From: Desulfosporosinus metallidurans
GTDB lineage: Bacteria; Bacillota; Desulfitobacteriia; Desulfitobacteriales; Desulfitobacteriaceae
Assembly: GCF_001936615.1 (NCBI RefSeq)
Contig: NZ_MLBF01000043.1
Location: forward strand, 1-41,205
DNA length: 41,205 bases
Direction: 5' to 3'
Shown here: positions 24,822-33,001 of the stretch, piece after piece
How the letters are laid out: every line of letters starts with the position of its first letter
Position numbering within the stretch: position 1 is the stretch's first letter
Position numbers and translations under genes: made by a program
Notes under the pieces: generated by a model
The model's database searches: none
What the model was told of the DNA's origin: nothing
What the model saw: only the letters and a program-made list of their open reading frames with translations

Positions 24822-26038
24822 TTACTCGTACCTTAAGGCATCAATTGGATCCATTGCGGCGGCTTTTCTCGCCGGGAAGACCCCGAAGACGATGCCGATC
24901 GCGGCCGAGAAGCCGAAGGCAACCAACACGGAATTCAGGGAAATACTGGTATTCATCGATAAGGCCTTTCCTGCAAGATTAGAACCCACATAACCGAGGG
25001 CAATGCCAATCCCCCTCCCAAGGCACTGAGCACGATCGCCTCGATAAGGAACTGCAACAGAATATCCATGCCTTTAGCCCCGATCGCTTTTCGAATTCCG
25101 ATTTCCCGTGTTCGTTCTGTGACCGAAACAAGCATGATATTCATGATTCCAATTCCGCCAACCAGCAAGGAAATGCCCGCAATTCCGCCAAGGAGCATGG
25201 TCAAAGTTTGGGTTACTCCTTGCATGGTTGCTAACATATCGGCCTGATTCTGAACCCTGAAATCGTCCGCTTTGCCCGCCTGGATTTTATGGGCTTTTTC
25301 CATCGCTAACGTAATCTCATCTTGAGCCGTTTGCATAAGGTCCGCTGAAGAAGCCGATACCAAAATATTACGCAACGTCTTTTTACCGAGTAATCGCGCC
25401 TGAACGGTTGTGATCGGAGCTGTAATCATATCGTCACTACTCTGAAACCCGGTTGACCCTGTGGCCGTTGTTACCCCAATAACTTGAAAAGGTACGTTTT
25501 TTATTTTAATGACTTGCCCAATGATTGAAGCATTCGCATCTCCCATAAGGTTTTCCACAACAGTCGGGCCGAGTACAGCAACTCTTGCGTTGCTCTCCAC
25601 ATCTGCTTTTGTAATAAAGCGGCCACTGGCCATAGTAACATTTTTAATGACTTCATAACTCTCTGTTGTCCCACTTATTTGCGTGCTGGTGTTTCCAGAA
25701 CCCAAGACCACTTGAAAGTCGTTATCCGTAAACGGGGCTACAGCTTTCACGGCTGTTCCAATTTTTATCTTGTCTGCATCATCAATGCTTAGGGTGTTTG
25801 AACTGCCAACCCCTCCTTTAACCCCTCCTGAATTCGACTGCCCCGAGGTAATCGTAAGAAGGTTCGAGCCCATGCCCTGAATCCGGGCAGTGATTGAAGC
25901 GGTTGCTCCATTCCCGATTCCGACCATGGCAATGACAGCTGCTACTCCGATAATAATACCGAGCATTGTCAATGCTGATCGTAGTTTGTTCGCTCGTAAA
26001 GCCCTGAGAGACACCCGGATACTTTCAAAAAAGTTCAC
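24822..26038 (-). pseudogene. MacB-type ABC permease 2, single-base frameshift near the C-terminus
   Basis: GTG 26038 with AAGGAGGG upstream. N-terminal TM (LRSALTMLGIIIGVAAVIAM), MacB_PCD domain, then ISLLVGGIGIMNIMLVSVTE and GIRKAIGAKGMDILLQFL. At 25011-25015 (five G on the coding strand) one base seems lost: the reading goes ALGGGLALPSVM and stops at 24953, while the true C-terminus (GIALGYVGSNLAGKALSMN to MDPIDALRYE) continues in the next frame to TAA 24822-24824. Restored length is about 405 residues. No ABC ATPase gene is next to it; the upstream DNA is empty. It is paralogous to 8107-9326. Confidence 0.85.
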
Positions 26039-26040
26039 TT

Positions 26041-26384
26041 TCTACTCCCTCCTTAATGACCTGTGCTTGGCTTTAGGTGCCTGGCAATCAAGTTACGTCT
26101 TTGCATTTATTTTTAGATTCATTGGCTTGTTGCTAAACTTTCTTTATGGGATACCAGGTGGATGCATATAACACTAATGTAAAAAAGGCAATACTGGTGC
26201 CTCTATCTGTAATTATTTCCGACCCTTAGTCCCCTCTCTATATCACTTATACCCAATACTTTAACATTTTTTTCTTAAAAACAGCTTAGAAATATTAAGG
26301 TACTTAATATTTAACTGAAGATGGGGAGCAAGAACCAAGCAGGTTAAACGATAAGTAGATGAAATTTACACATGTAGTATGAAA
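26041..26384. other. Gene-poor stretch upstream of MacB permease 2
   Basis: Where an ABC ATPase gene would be expected, there is only AT-rich DNA. One short hydrophobic plus-strand frame ending near 26171 (SSYVFAFIFRFIGLLLNFLY) has no start signal and is probably chance. No repeats or terminators were found. Confidence 0.4.
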
Positions 26385-26560
26385 TCAAGCATTCACTTTA
26401 TAAAATTCCTCCGGTTCAATCCCGATTCCACCGATTCTCAGCCAGCTTTTTGCTCCGCCTGACGAAAAGCCAAACAGTAGGGTAACCAGCAACAATCCAA
26501 CCGCTAAAAGTCCCCAGAGGTATCTATACCTTCCTAACTGTCGATAATCCCAGTTCACCC
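26385..26560 (-). pseudogene. Fragment of a RodA/FtsW/SpoVE-like protein
   Basis: LWGLLAVGLLLVTLLFGFSS followed by GGAKSWLRIGGIGIEPEEFYK resembles the SEDS-family helix and the periplasmic GAKRWI...QPSEFxK signature, here EPEEF. Only this middle portion exists; upstream codons are unrelated and the frame ends at YKVNA. Confidence 0.6.
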
Positions 26561-26632
26561 ATAAAACTGTAAAAAGTCGCACACTAAATGGTACAGTAGA
26601 ACTGTTAGTACCACTTGATAAAGTAGAAAAGT

Positions 26633-26995
26633 TTATGTTTGACAAAGACATAATAAGACAAAACAAAAGTTGTAAATACCGTTCAATGCACCGAAAAGGG
26701 TGGTTCTACATGCCTGATTATGAGATTGTAGAACGCTGACAAACCACCCAGTCACAAAATTGTAGTCGATTCGATTCCCTGGTATCAGTTCCAGTAACCC
26801 TCGATCCACCCAAGCCTGATAGACGACTTGCTTGGAATGTTCGGCTTCCTCAAAGGTTACGTGGGGCATCCAATAGTGTTGAAGGCATAAGAACTTGCCT
26901 CCGGGCTTAGGGACTAGGATGGTCGCCGAGGTTAAATCGGTTGTGCTCGCTAGGTCAACCTCGCCAACACAGTAGACGTCATAGATCTCGTCCAT
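26633..26995 (-). pseudogene. Phage terminase large subunit fragment
   Basis: GEVDLASTTDLTSATILVPK followed by FLCLQHYWMPHVTFEE, AEHSKQVVYQAWVDRGLLEL and IPGNRIDYNFV is the central (nuclease-side) part of a Terminase_1-type TerL, including the conserved first Asp of the RNase H-like fold (VDLASTTD). The ATPase half is missing and the sequence degenerates after DYNFV. It directly abuts a terminase small-subunit fragment, showing a large internal deletion. Confidence 0.75.
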
Positions 26996-27100
26996 TATAA
27001 GTCAGTTGCATTTTTTCCGGCGGCATGTCCTTAAACAAGTCCGTGAGCCGATGGATCTCAGTTTGGAGCGCCGTTTCCTTGAATCGTTCTTTGTTTCCAT
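26979..27100 (-). pseudogene. Phage terminase small-subunit-like fragment
   Basis: One frame reads ERFKETALQTEIHRLTDLFK then DMPPEKMQLTYNG, similar to the start of P27-type small terminase subunits, and stops at 26979. The position between HNH and TerL pieces supports this. Confidence 0.45.
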
Positions 27101-27105
27101 GGCAG

Positions 27106-27330
27106 TCACTCTTTTGCGAAGACTAGATCGCCCTTACGATCAAACCGTAGCCCATCCCCACATTTGCTGTGGTGCAGTTCATGGCATACCCGGCATACCA
27201 GTTTAAGATTATCCCAACAACACTTTGCGGGGTCGGTTCTTACGTCACGGACTGAAATGGGATCTTTATGGTGGACGATCTCCCCTGGCGCTCTGTAATC
27301 TTCGCACAGACCAAAGGCAATTTTGGATGG
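27106..27330 (-). pseudogene. Phage HNH endonuclease (N-terminus unresolved)
   Basis: IAFGLCEDYRAPGEIVHHKD, then PAKCCWDNLKLVCRVCHELH and HSKCGDGL show the HNH motif: VHHKD, DNL and HELHHS, plus the CxxC zinc pairs usual in phage HNH nucleases next to terminases. It ends with TGA at 27106. The upstream reading continues in frame to 27504 but lacks the usual N-terminal helix and overlaps another gene, so the true start is lost or frameshifted. Confidence 0.65.
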
Positions 27331-27442
27331 TAGGGGCACACGGCAGCGCGGAAGCGAGACAATGGGGAGACCGGGGGGATGAATGGTTCTTACTTTTGTC
27401 CCTCTTGCATAAAATGGACAAAGTAAAAGGGAGGTAGTAGTA

Positions 27443-27598
27443 ATGAAAAAACGGAATGAACTTACCGCTGTTTGCATTGGAATAGGAGTTATAGGACTAA
27501 TCAAACATTTTACGGATTTCCAGACGGCGGTTACTATAGGTTTGGGCTTTACCTTTGGTTTACAACTTTTACGATTTACACCTCATTCGAAAGTTTAA
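27443..27598 (+). CDS. Small membrane protein, 51 aa
   Basis: ATG 27443 has GGGAGGT seven bases upstream and the frame ends at TAA 27596-27598. The product MKKRNELTAVCIGIGVIGLI continues with HFTDFQTAVTIGLGFTFGLQ and has two short hydrophobic segments and a basic end. No family is recognised. The good RBS and clean frame support a real gene. Confidence 0.55.
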   Translation: MKKRNELTAVCIGIGVIGLIKHFTDFQTAVTIGLGFTFGLQLLRFTPHSKV

Positions 27599-27601
27599 TG
27601 T

Positions 27602-27820
27602 CTACCGCAACAGTGCCTTCACTTTAACCGCAAGTTCTTGTGCCATCTGTTCATTGTGGTGGTCTACCCGCTTCATAATGTAAAACAGTTCAACCAGAGC
27701 AACGATCCCAGGTATAAACGTCCAACTAAATAAGGTGTATACTAGGTCCAACCCAATCTGACCCACATAATATCGATGCGCACCGACATGCTGTTTAAAT
27801 CTTAATAATCGGGAGATCAC
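27602..27820 (-). pseudogene. TM2-domain protein lacking its first helix
   Basis: VGAHRYYVGQIGLDLVYTLF followed by SWTFIPGIVALVELFYIM is the second half of a TM2 domain (GaHRFYxG loop, then the second helix). The first hydrophobic helix expected before GAHR is replaced by SRLLRFKQH, reading from a GTG with no RBS. The C-terminus (EQMAQELAVKVKALLR) looks normal. Confidence 0.55.
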
Positions 27821-27907
27821 TGTAATGACTCACAAATATATTAAAACCAGCAAATCTGAACACCCCCCCCGCCGTATAGACAAAGTCCTCAAAAGAACAT
27901 ATACCCT

Positions 27908-27932
27908 GAAACCCGCTCTACAAGCGGGTTTC
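27908..27932. terminator. Hairpin GAAACCCGC / GCGGGTTTC
   Basis: Perfect nine-base arms with a seven-base loop, followed by AATGTGTTTTC. Terminator-like on the plus strand. Confidence 0.65.
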
Positions 27933-27940
27933 AATGTGTT

Positions 27941-27990
27941 TTCTATTGAGACAACATAAGGTCTCGACGTGACTGGTCCACGGAAACATA
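27941..27990. repeat. Dispersed repeat, copy 2 (TTCTATTGAGACAA...)
   Basis: Counterpart of 23567-23616, with the same TGAGAC/GTCTCGA hairpin arms and the downstream GACGTG and GTCCAC blocks. It follows a terminator by eight bases. Confidence 0.6.
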
Positions 27991-28019
27991 TTCACCACAT
28001 GTATTTCACATAAATCACA

Positions 28020-28140
28020 TCAGAACACAAGATGATCCACCGTTTCTTCCAATTCTTCTTTAGATGGCTTGCTGTACCGCAAGATCATATCCGGCTGAGG
28101 GCTTGTACGATAGATAGTTAGCCCAAGATAGTAGATTTAA
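28020..28140 (-). pseudogene. Unidentified C-terminal coding remnant
   Basis: YYLGLTIYRTSPQPDMILRY followed by SKPSKEELEETVDHLVF and TGA. It is an open, protein-like C-terminus without a start. The family is not recognised; prophage context suggests a phage gene. Confidence 0.3.
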
Positions 28141-28301
28141 TCTTGTTTCTAAATGCAAAAATCCAGAGCGTTAAAATCTTGTGCGATAAAAACATCCGAA
28201 TTTTCCCCAAAATAGAATGCGTCGTTTACTCAAGATAGCTAGCTTGAGCACAAATCTCACACCTCACACCTCACTCCTTGAGGTATACACACACATCATT
28301 A

Positions 28302-28449
28302 CTTGCTGAAGCTGGAGTTAGTCTACCGGAAATCATGGAGCGCCTGGGCCATAAAGACGATGAGACCACAAAGTTTGTCTATCTAAACGTAACAAAACCA
28401 TGAAAAAAGAGGCCCCAAAAAGTTCGGTGAACTGATGAGAAACCTCTAA
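28302..28449 (+). pseudogene. C-terminal fragment of a phage-type tyrosine integrase, copy 2
   Basis: LAEAGVSLPEIMERLGHKDD, then ETTKFVYLNVTK and, after a one-base frameshift near 28403-28410, TMKKEAPKKFGELMRNL. It holds the LGH box and the catalytic Tyr. It matches the fragment at 22030-22158 in both DNA and protein. Confidence 0.75.
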
Positions 28450-28626
28450 GAGCCCTCATACCCCTCTCCGTGCGTTTTACGTCTTTTTCTTTGAATAACT
28501 CAATATTCGACAGATGATCATCTCCTTAACAAACCAAATCCTCAGTAGTTACTTATTACCATATTGTTCCACATACCCCAACCTATGCATATTATGTACT
28601 ATCTCTTAACAAAGGAGGAAATGCAA

Positions 28627-28743
28627 ATGGCATTCGGTGGTGTTGATGTAGATGATTGCAGACCAAGAAACCGTTTTGGAGAAGGAATCGCAATTGTTGT
28701 CGTAATTATTCTTCTGCTTATCGCAATGGGAATCGTATTCTAA
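28627..28743 (+). CDS. YjcZ-like small sporulation/membrane protein 1
   Basis: ATG 28627 lies eight bases after AAAGGAGG. The 38-residue product MAFGGVDVDDCRPRNRFGEG ends in a hydrophobic tail IAIVVVIILLLIAMGIVF. A short Gly/polar head with a single C-terminal helix is the YjcZ family pattern, abundant in spore-forming Firmicutes, often as tandem copies. The role is undefined. Confidence 0.75.
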   Translation: MAFGGVDVDDCRPRNRFGEGIAIVVVIILLLIAMGIVF

Positions 28744-28763
28744 TTAGAAAGGGGAAATTGCCA

Positions 28764-28913
28764 ATGTTTGGAATGGGTTATGGTGGAATGAGTGGAGCAT
28801 GTTGTCATCCATCAGTTGCTTCTTATGGCTATGGCGGCGTCGGTCGTGGCGTCGGTGTAGGAATCATTGCAGTTGCTATTTTAATTCTTATCGCTTTAGG
28901 TGTAATCTTCTAA
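28764..28913 (+). CDS. YjcZ-like small sporulation/membrane protein 2
   Basis: ATG 28764 follows AAAGGGG, 20 bases after the stop of the first copy. The 49-residue product has a Gly/Tyr-rich head with a CC pair (MFGMGYGGMSGACCHPSVAS) and a hydrophobic tail IIAVAILILIALGVIF. Same family and likely one operon with the preceding gene. Confidence 0.78.
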   Translation: MFGMGYGGMSGACCHPSVASYGYGGVGRGVGVGIIAVAILILIALGVIF

Positions 28914-28927
28914 AAAATACTATTATT

Positions 28928-28962
28928 AAAAGGGCTATCATCTGAAAAGGTGGTAGCCTTTG
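28928..28962 (+). terminator. Possible terminator of the YjcZ pair
   Basis: AAAAGGGCTATCATC pairs imperfectly with GGTGGTAGCCTTT. There is no T-run beyond TTTG, and a coding-like remnant starts inside it, so the call is tentative. Confidence 0.4.
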
Positions 28963-29096
28963 CCGAAGCCTACGTAAATCCTGTTCCTCAAGATGCCGAA
29001 GAATTGAAAAGAAATCTTATTCTTGGTTTACGGACTGGGGGTAATTCCTTTTTCGTTGTGGTCTCACTCATGATGGCATCCGGTATTGCTAGATAG
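28946..29096 (+). pseudogene. Unidentified coding remnant
   Basis: An open stretch reads EKVVAFAEAYVNPVPQDAEE, LKRNLILGLRTGG and NSFFVVVSLMMASGIAR before TAG. It has no start codon with an RBS. The C-terminus is hydrophobic. No family is recognised. Confidence 0.25.
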
Positions 29097-29131
29097 CCAT
29101 CATCCGAAATCTTCTCGCGTTCCCTTCACTG

Positions 29132-29998
29132 CTAGGCAATTTCATCTGCACCCTGAATTTCAGCCATGGAAAGTGTTGCGTTACTCTTTTTAGCTTCTGT
29201 TGACCTTAGACTCGCAATATTTATCAGTTGCTCCATTGTATTCCATGGATCATCAGCACGTTCTTCATGCCGCCGTCCCCCAATTGCTCCTGCCGAAATA
29301 CTTATCTCTATTCCGCGGACAAAACTGTGCCGGCCTATAATATCCGCCAAACAGTAAGCTAAGGCTGCTCCTTCGTCCAAGTGCGCAGGTAATAAAACAG
29401 CAAATTCATCTCCCCCAAAACGGCATAAAAAGGCCTCCGAAGGAATATTTTCTCTTAACAGTTTGCTCACTTCGATTAGAATAATGTCCCCCACTGTATG
29501 ACCGTAAGTTTTATCAATTACACCAAAATTGTTTATGTCAAAAAAAACAATGCTGATTTCTTGCTTATTTTCCAGGAGTCGAACACCGTGATAATATATG
29601 TAATCACTCTTATAAAGCCCGGTCAACAAATCAATATGAGACCCCAGTTGTATTTCGAGCAGGTTTCGGGATAGAATACCGGATAGCCGTCCTTCTTCCT
29701 CTACTAAGAAGACATCCAATCCGGTCTCGTCAAAAAGTTCTTTGGCTTGCCAAAGCGGCATTTCTGCAGGAACTGTGACCGGGTTCCCTCGCATAGCATC
29801 CGCAATGATTCGATTGGGATGTGTTCTCAATAGCTCCTTGTAGGTTATTACTCCCACCAGATTGCCCTCATCCATGACCGGACAACAACCATTTTCTGTT
29901 TCCAATAAAAATGACCTTATCTTGGAGACTCCATCCATTACATCCACTGCGTAAAATTCTTTAGAATAAATATTTGCGACTCGCTTAATATTTATCAT
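29132..29998 (-). CDS. CBS-pair GGDEF protein (diguanylate cyclase)
   Basis: 288 residues. Two CBS motifs occupy residues about 1-115 (CPVMDEGNLVGVITYKELL and VFLVEEEGRLSGILSRNLL), a nucleotide-sensing module. The GGDEF domain follows: HIDLLTGLYKSDY, IVFFDINNFGVIDKTYGHTV, and an intact FGGDEFAVLLP active site (about 208-214). No RxxD inhibitory site is evident upstream of GGDEF. It should make c-di-GMP under control of adenine nucleotides bound by CBS. The ATG overlaps the TGA of the upstream gene (ATGA), so the two are translationally coupled. Confidence 0.88.
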   Translation of the reverse strand: MINIKRVANIYSKEFYAVDVMDGVSKIRSFLLETENGCCPVMDEGNLVGVITYKELLRTHPNRIIADAMRGNPVTVPAEMPLWQAKELFDETGLDVFLVEEEGRLSGILSRNLLEIQLGSHIDLLTGLYKSDYIYYHGVRLLENKQEISIVFFDINNFGVIDKTYGHTVGDIILIEVSKLLRENIPSEAFLCRFGGDEFAVLLPAHLDEGAALAYCLADIIGRHSFVRGIEISISAGAIGGRRHEERADDPWNTMEQLINIASLRSTEAKKSNATLSMAEIQGADEIA

Positions 29999-30342
29999 AA
30001 GTCGATAGATTTGCTGACATGTACAGTAATATTGACATGGGCTTTGATAATCGAGCTTGCATCAACAATCTTTCCCCCCTCTTCTAAAATGAACTCACTT
30101 AATTTCTCTTCAGGGATCATGTTCATAAGTGCATTGCGTATTACGATGGCCTCAATGACTGGGTGGTCAACTTTAATGATCTTGTATTGATCCGGGCTGA
30201 GGACATCAACCATCCTTTTCAATGCCTCTGGACCTATAGGTGCATTACGGCCCACTATTACAACGTCTTGCATAGGAGGCATTTCAAATTCAGTCAGATG
30301 CATTTGGATTTCTGCTTTTTTGGTTTCTTTCATAACGCTCAC
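29995..30342 (-). CDS. Unknown protein coupled to CBS-GGDEF
   Basis: GTG 30342 is chosen because GGAGGT lies six bases upstream. The 115-residue protein starts (M)SVMKETKKAEIQMHLTEF and has no membrane segment or Cys pair. Notable segments: MQDVVIVGRNAPIGPEALKR, DQYKIIKVDHPVIEAIVIRN and VDASSIIKAHVNITVHVSKS. The alternation suggests an alpha/beta fold. The stop overlaps the next ATG, so a role as partner or sensor of the diguanylate cyclase is plausible. I do not recognise a family. Confidence 0.6.
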   Translation of the reverse strand: MSVMKETKKAEIQMHLTEFEMPPMQDVVIVGRNAPIGPEALKRMVDVLSPDQYKIIKVDHPVIEAIVIRNALMNMIPEEKLSEFILEEGGKIVDASSIIKAHVNITVHVSKSIDL

Positions 30343-30592
30343 GGGTAGACCTCCGTTTTCTTTTTGATTGTCATAACTAGTTTGTCCAAAATAGTCTTTT
30401 GATACTTCTACAAAAAACACCGCTTTGGCTACTTATCAACGAGAAAACAACTAATCGCTCAATTGACTTATGCACTCCCATGCCATCGAACCTTTCTCAT
30501 CCCACTTCTTTAAACTCCACACGCCCAATAAACCGAGTTAAATCCTGCATTAAGTCCACATATATCTCCCAATTGAAAATCTACCATTATTA

Positions 30593-31015
30593 TCAAATAA
30601 AAGATGAATAAGGGGTCAAGTTGGCATTTGCAAGGATACTGCCTCGACCTCCAATTTCTCTCGTATTGAGAGTAACGATAGCATTTTCCGGGTATAGAAT
30701 GAGGAATTCTCGAAAAGCCTGCACGACTTTCGGGTTAAAGACTTTCCCCGACCAGGCAATAATCATTTCGAGAGCATGGTAAGGTGGTAAGCCTTTGCGA
30801 TAGGGTCTGTCTGCGGTTAATGCTTCATAAACGTCGGTGACGGCTACGATTTGAGCATCGAGATGAAAGTTGAAGCAGTGCCCCCAAGGTCAAATACTTA
30901 AGTCTCTTCTCTTTATATCCAAACGCATACCGGTAATTGTTGCTAATAAAGCGACGTTCACGCTATGGTAACCGTTCCAACAACCAATTCATTTATCTTT
31001 TCCCTCCTTCCTATA
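30593..31015 (-). pseudogene. HD-GYP gene remnant with internal deletion
   Basis: Upstream part (about 31000-30900): YHSVNVALLATITGMRLDIK with the first His of the HD motif, then frame loss at RRDL. Downstream part: FNFHLDAQIVAVTDVYEALT, ADRPYRKGLPPYHALEMII and VVQAFREFLILYPENAIVTL, the HD-GYP C-terminus. The HD and GYP centre has been deleted. It shows that a second HD-GYP protein was once encoded here. Confidence 0.75.
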
Positions 31016-31332
31016 TACCTGCTCTTATCTTCTTTAACGTTTATATTGTTAACGTTGAATTAAATCTGTTGCTATAGAAGGAAAGTAGAGACCCCTGTAT
31101 GTTTACCTATAAGTATTTAGTTTATATCGACTTACAGTCTTATGTTACACCACCACAATTGATAATCCCACAAATTTTTCTCGACATATTTCGCATGAGA
31201 CAAAAGACAAAAGCAGGAAACAGTTTTCAACTGCTCCGGCTAAACTATATGCTACCTCTCGCGGTGTGACACGAAAGTGAAAATTGAATATTAAGTCTTC
31301 AACCATAAAAAGTAAAATTACCATAAAGAAGG
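31016..31332. other. Gene-free stretch
   Basis: AT-rich DNA with no supported frame, hairpin or repeat. It separates the HD-GYP remnant from the DUF3006 fragment. Confidence 0.5.
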
Positions 31333-31497
31333 AATCTCTCCTTTAAAGTTGTTCCTCTTAACGAACTTCCGAAAGAATTAAGGCCTGGCGACTGCTTTTT
31401 GTACAGTGATGGACGATATGTAGCAGCACCTGAGGAAACCGTGAAGAGACGGGCGAAAATAAAAAAGCTTATGGAATCTATGTGGAACGATAAATAG
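31333..31497 (+). pseudogene. DUF3006 protein fragment
   Basis: NLSFKVVPLNELPKELRPGD followed by CFLYSDGRYVAAPEETVKRR and AKIKKLMESMWNDK fits the C-terminal two thirds of DUF3006 (GD, DGxY, EET, KLMxxxW). An in-frame TAA precedes it and there is no start. A strong terminator follows. A second DUF3006 gene lies at 32072-32323. Confidence 0.6.
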
Positions 31498-31500
31498 CCT

Positions 31501-31535
31501 AAAGAGCCCCCAGCGCAGCAGCTGAGGGCTCTTTT
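31501..31535 (+). terminator. Rho-independent terminator
   Basis: AAAGAGCCC / GGGCTCTTTT arms with an inner CAGC/GCTG pairing; T-run at 31532-31535. It ends the DUF3006 remnant. Confidence 0.85.
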
Positions 31536-31555
31536 GAAAGAATGATCAAATAATT

Positions 31556-31725
31556 ATGGCAAATTTTCTTCTTTTCCTGTCACTCTGGGTCTGGAGCCTT
31601 GTACTCTTATACTACACATTAAAATGGCTGTCCGCAACGGAGTGCAGCACGCAAATTCGGGACTGATTGAATCTGTAAGGGCGATCGAAAGATCCGTTGA
31701 TGAATTGAAGAAGGCCAAGGAATAA
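31556..31725 (+). pseudogene. Small single-helix membrane protein with one-base frameshift
   Basis: ATG 31556 reads MANFLLFLSLWVWSLVLLYY TLK (one TM helix); the continuation MAVRNGVQHANSGLIESVRA, IERSVDELKKAKE lies one frame away. Adding one A to the AAAA run at about 31619-31622 restores a 56-residue protein: an N-terminal helix with a cytoplasmic amphipathic/coiled tail. It may be a real pseudogene or a homopolymer sequencing error. The family is not recognised. Confidence 0.5.
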
Positions 31726-32071
31726 ATCATAGAACAAACCTTCGCACTTCCATATTCTCCAAAATTCAAAGCCAAGAATGACTGGTAGCGACAACTTGAC
31801 GGCCATAAACCCTGTAGGGCTTATGGTGATATAAAGGGATTTGCTTTAGAGCTTGACTTCTTAAAGGCTGTGAAACCATTTTTATCTCCCCACCGATATA
31901 ATATTTTATAATATAAACGAACTTCTAAAGTGTTCATAATATTCTCGATGGAAATACTGGATACCGTGGGGATAAAGATAGGCGAGCAGTTTCTCTAACT
32001 CCCGACGATGAGTTGAGTCTTCACATTAGCCTCTTTCCAACTAAACTATGTCTGATGAAAGACCTTCCCAT

Positions 32072-32323
32072 TTATTTCCACAAATCGTTCATTAGCTTTT
32101 CAGCTTCATCTTTAATCCGTTTCGTTTCCTCAATATCGACTTCGTACTTTCCATTAATTGATTTTAGAGCATCGCCTTCTTTAGCTGTTGCAGCAATATC
32201 GGTTTTAGGAATATCTTTCATTGCTTGACCATCGACTTTAACTATCGCTAAGGTTTGTCTGCCTTGGTTGGTCCATGCATTAGATTTCGATTCAATTCGA
32301 CTTAAAAGTAACTTAGGCTTCAA
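32072..32323 (-). CDS. DUF3006 protein
   Basis: 83 residues from TTG 32323. LLLSRIESKSNAWTNQGRQT leads into AIVKVDGQAMKDIPKTDIAA, KEGDALKSINGKYEVDIEET and KDEAEKLMNDLWK, the complete DUF3006 pattern. DUF3006 genes often sit beside ComEC/metallo-beta-lactamase genes, but none is near. The RBS is weak, so expression is uncertain. Confidence 0.65.
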   Translation of the reverse strand: MKPKLLLSRIESKSNAWTNQGRQTLAIVKVDGQAMKDIPKTDIAATAKEGDALKSINGKYEVDIEETKRIKDEAEKLMNDLWK

Positions 32324-32339
32324 GTAATTTTGATGTTTG

Positions 32340-32555
32340 TTAAGAAGAAATCTTACGCTGTTCTACACCTAGGGCTTTAAGTATAAGTTCCATTGGACAA
32401 AAACCTGTTAATGCCGAAGTCATTAACATAATACCTACAAACCCGGTAAAAATCAGCCAATAGTTGCTGACAAATACGGCTAACAGGACACTAACGAACA
32501 CAAAAAAACCGGCGATCAAGCGAATCCATGAACCTTTACCGTTTACGATGTACAT
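32340..32555 (-). CDS. DUF2892 inner-membrane protein
   Basis: 71 residues, start ATG with AGGAGGTG upstream. Two TM helices (WIRLIAGFFVFVSVLLAVFV and WLIFTGFVGIMLMTSALTGF) followed by CPMELILKALGVE: the GFCP...LG motif of DUF2892/YgaP-like membrane domains. These are often linked to rhodanese and sulfur or metal stress. A GC-rich palindrome lies just upstream. Confidence 0.8.
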   Translation of the reverse strand: MYIVNGKGSWIRLIAGFFVFVSVLLAVFVSNYWLIFTGFVGIMLMTSALTGFCPMELILKALGVEQRKISS

Positions 32556-33001
32556 AATTCTACACCTCCTATGCTATATATCCCCGAAAGGCAGGGGGGG
32601 TATATCCACAAAGTATAAGGTATTCCTTTCTAAAGATCAAGAGTTACTTAAAAATTATTGCCCATAACTTTCGACAGATAGCTCGGTTCTTTAAAGGAGA
32701 AATCCGTAAGAAAGCAAAACTATCCACTTTCAACCAAGGGATACCTGTCTCAATTTGATAGAGAAATCCTAAAAGAGGTGAAGGAAACATGACGTTGTGC
32801 TGTTTATTTATCTTACTCTCATAATCTATAAGAATTTCCTGCCGTTACAAGATCCGAATAACCTTTGGCTTTTATTTTGATGACACTAAAGCCATTGCTC
32901 TCGTTTTCGTAGTAATTCTCTCGACAACCCCGCCTAAATACTCCATTATGAGCCCTGCCAATCATACTTCAATAGACAATGCACTTCGTAATATCTTTTC
33001 C
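32556..33001. other. Intergenic region with operator-like palindrome
   Basis: Contains the palindrome at 32576-32605. A micro-ORF (MTLCCLFILLS) near 32790-32825 has a good RBS (GAGGTGAAGG) but no support. No other gene is seen. Confidence 0.4.
32576..32605 (-). promoter_or_regulatory. CsoR/CstR-like operator candidate
   Basis: TATATCCCC and GGGGTATA arms flank a GAAAGGCAGGG-type centre, 21 bases before the DUF2892 start codon. CsoR/CstR-family sites are GC-rich palindromes of ATACCCC...GGGGTAT type, and CstR-controlled genes include YgaP-like sulfur proteins. The arm spacing here is wider than usual, so the assignment is tentative. Confidence 0.35.

Noticed and set aside
26080..26171. Hydrophobic plus-strand frame near MacB permease 2
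   Set aside because: No start signal or neighbour support; probably chance.
31554..31806. Minus-strand frames of 64-73 codons
   Set aside because: They are shadows of the frameshifted membrane protein on the plus strand, whose helix and amphipathic tail make more sense.
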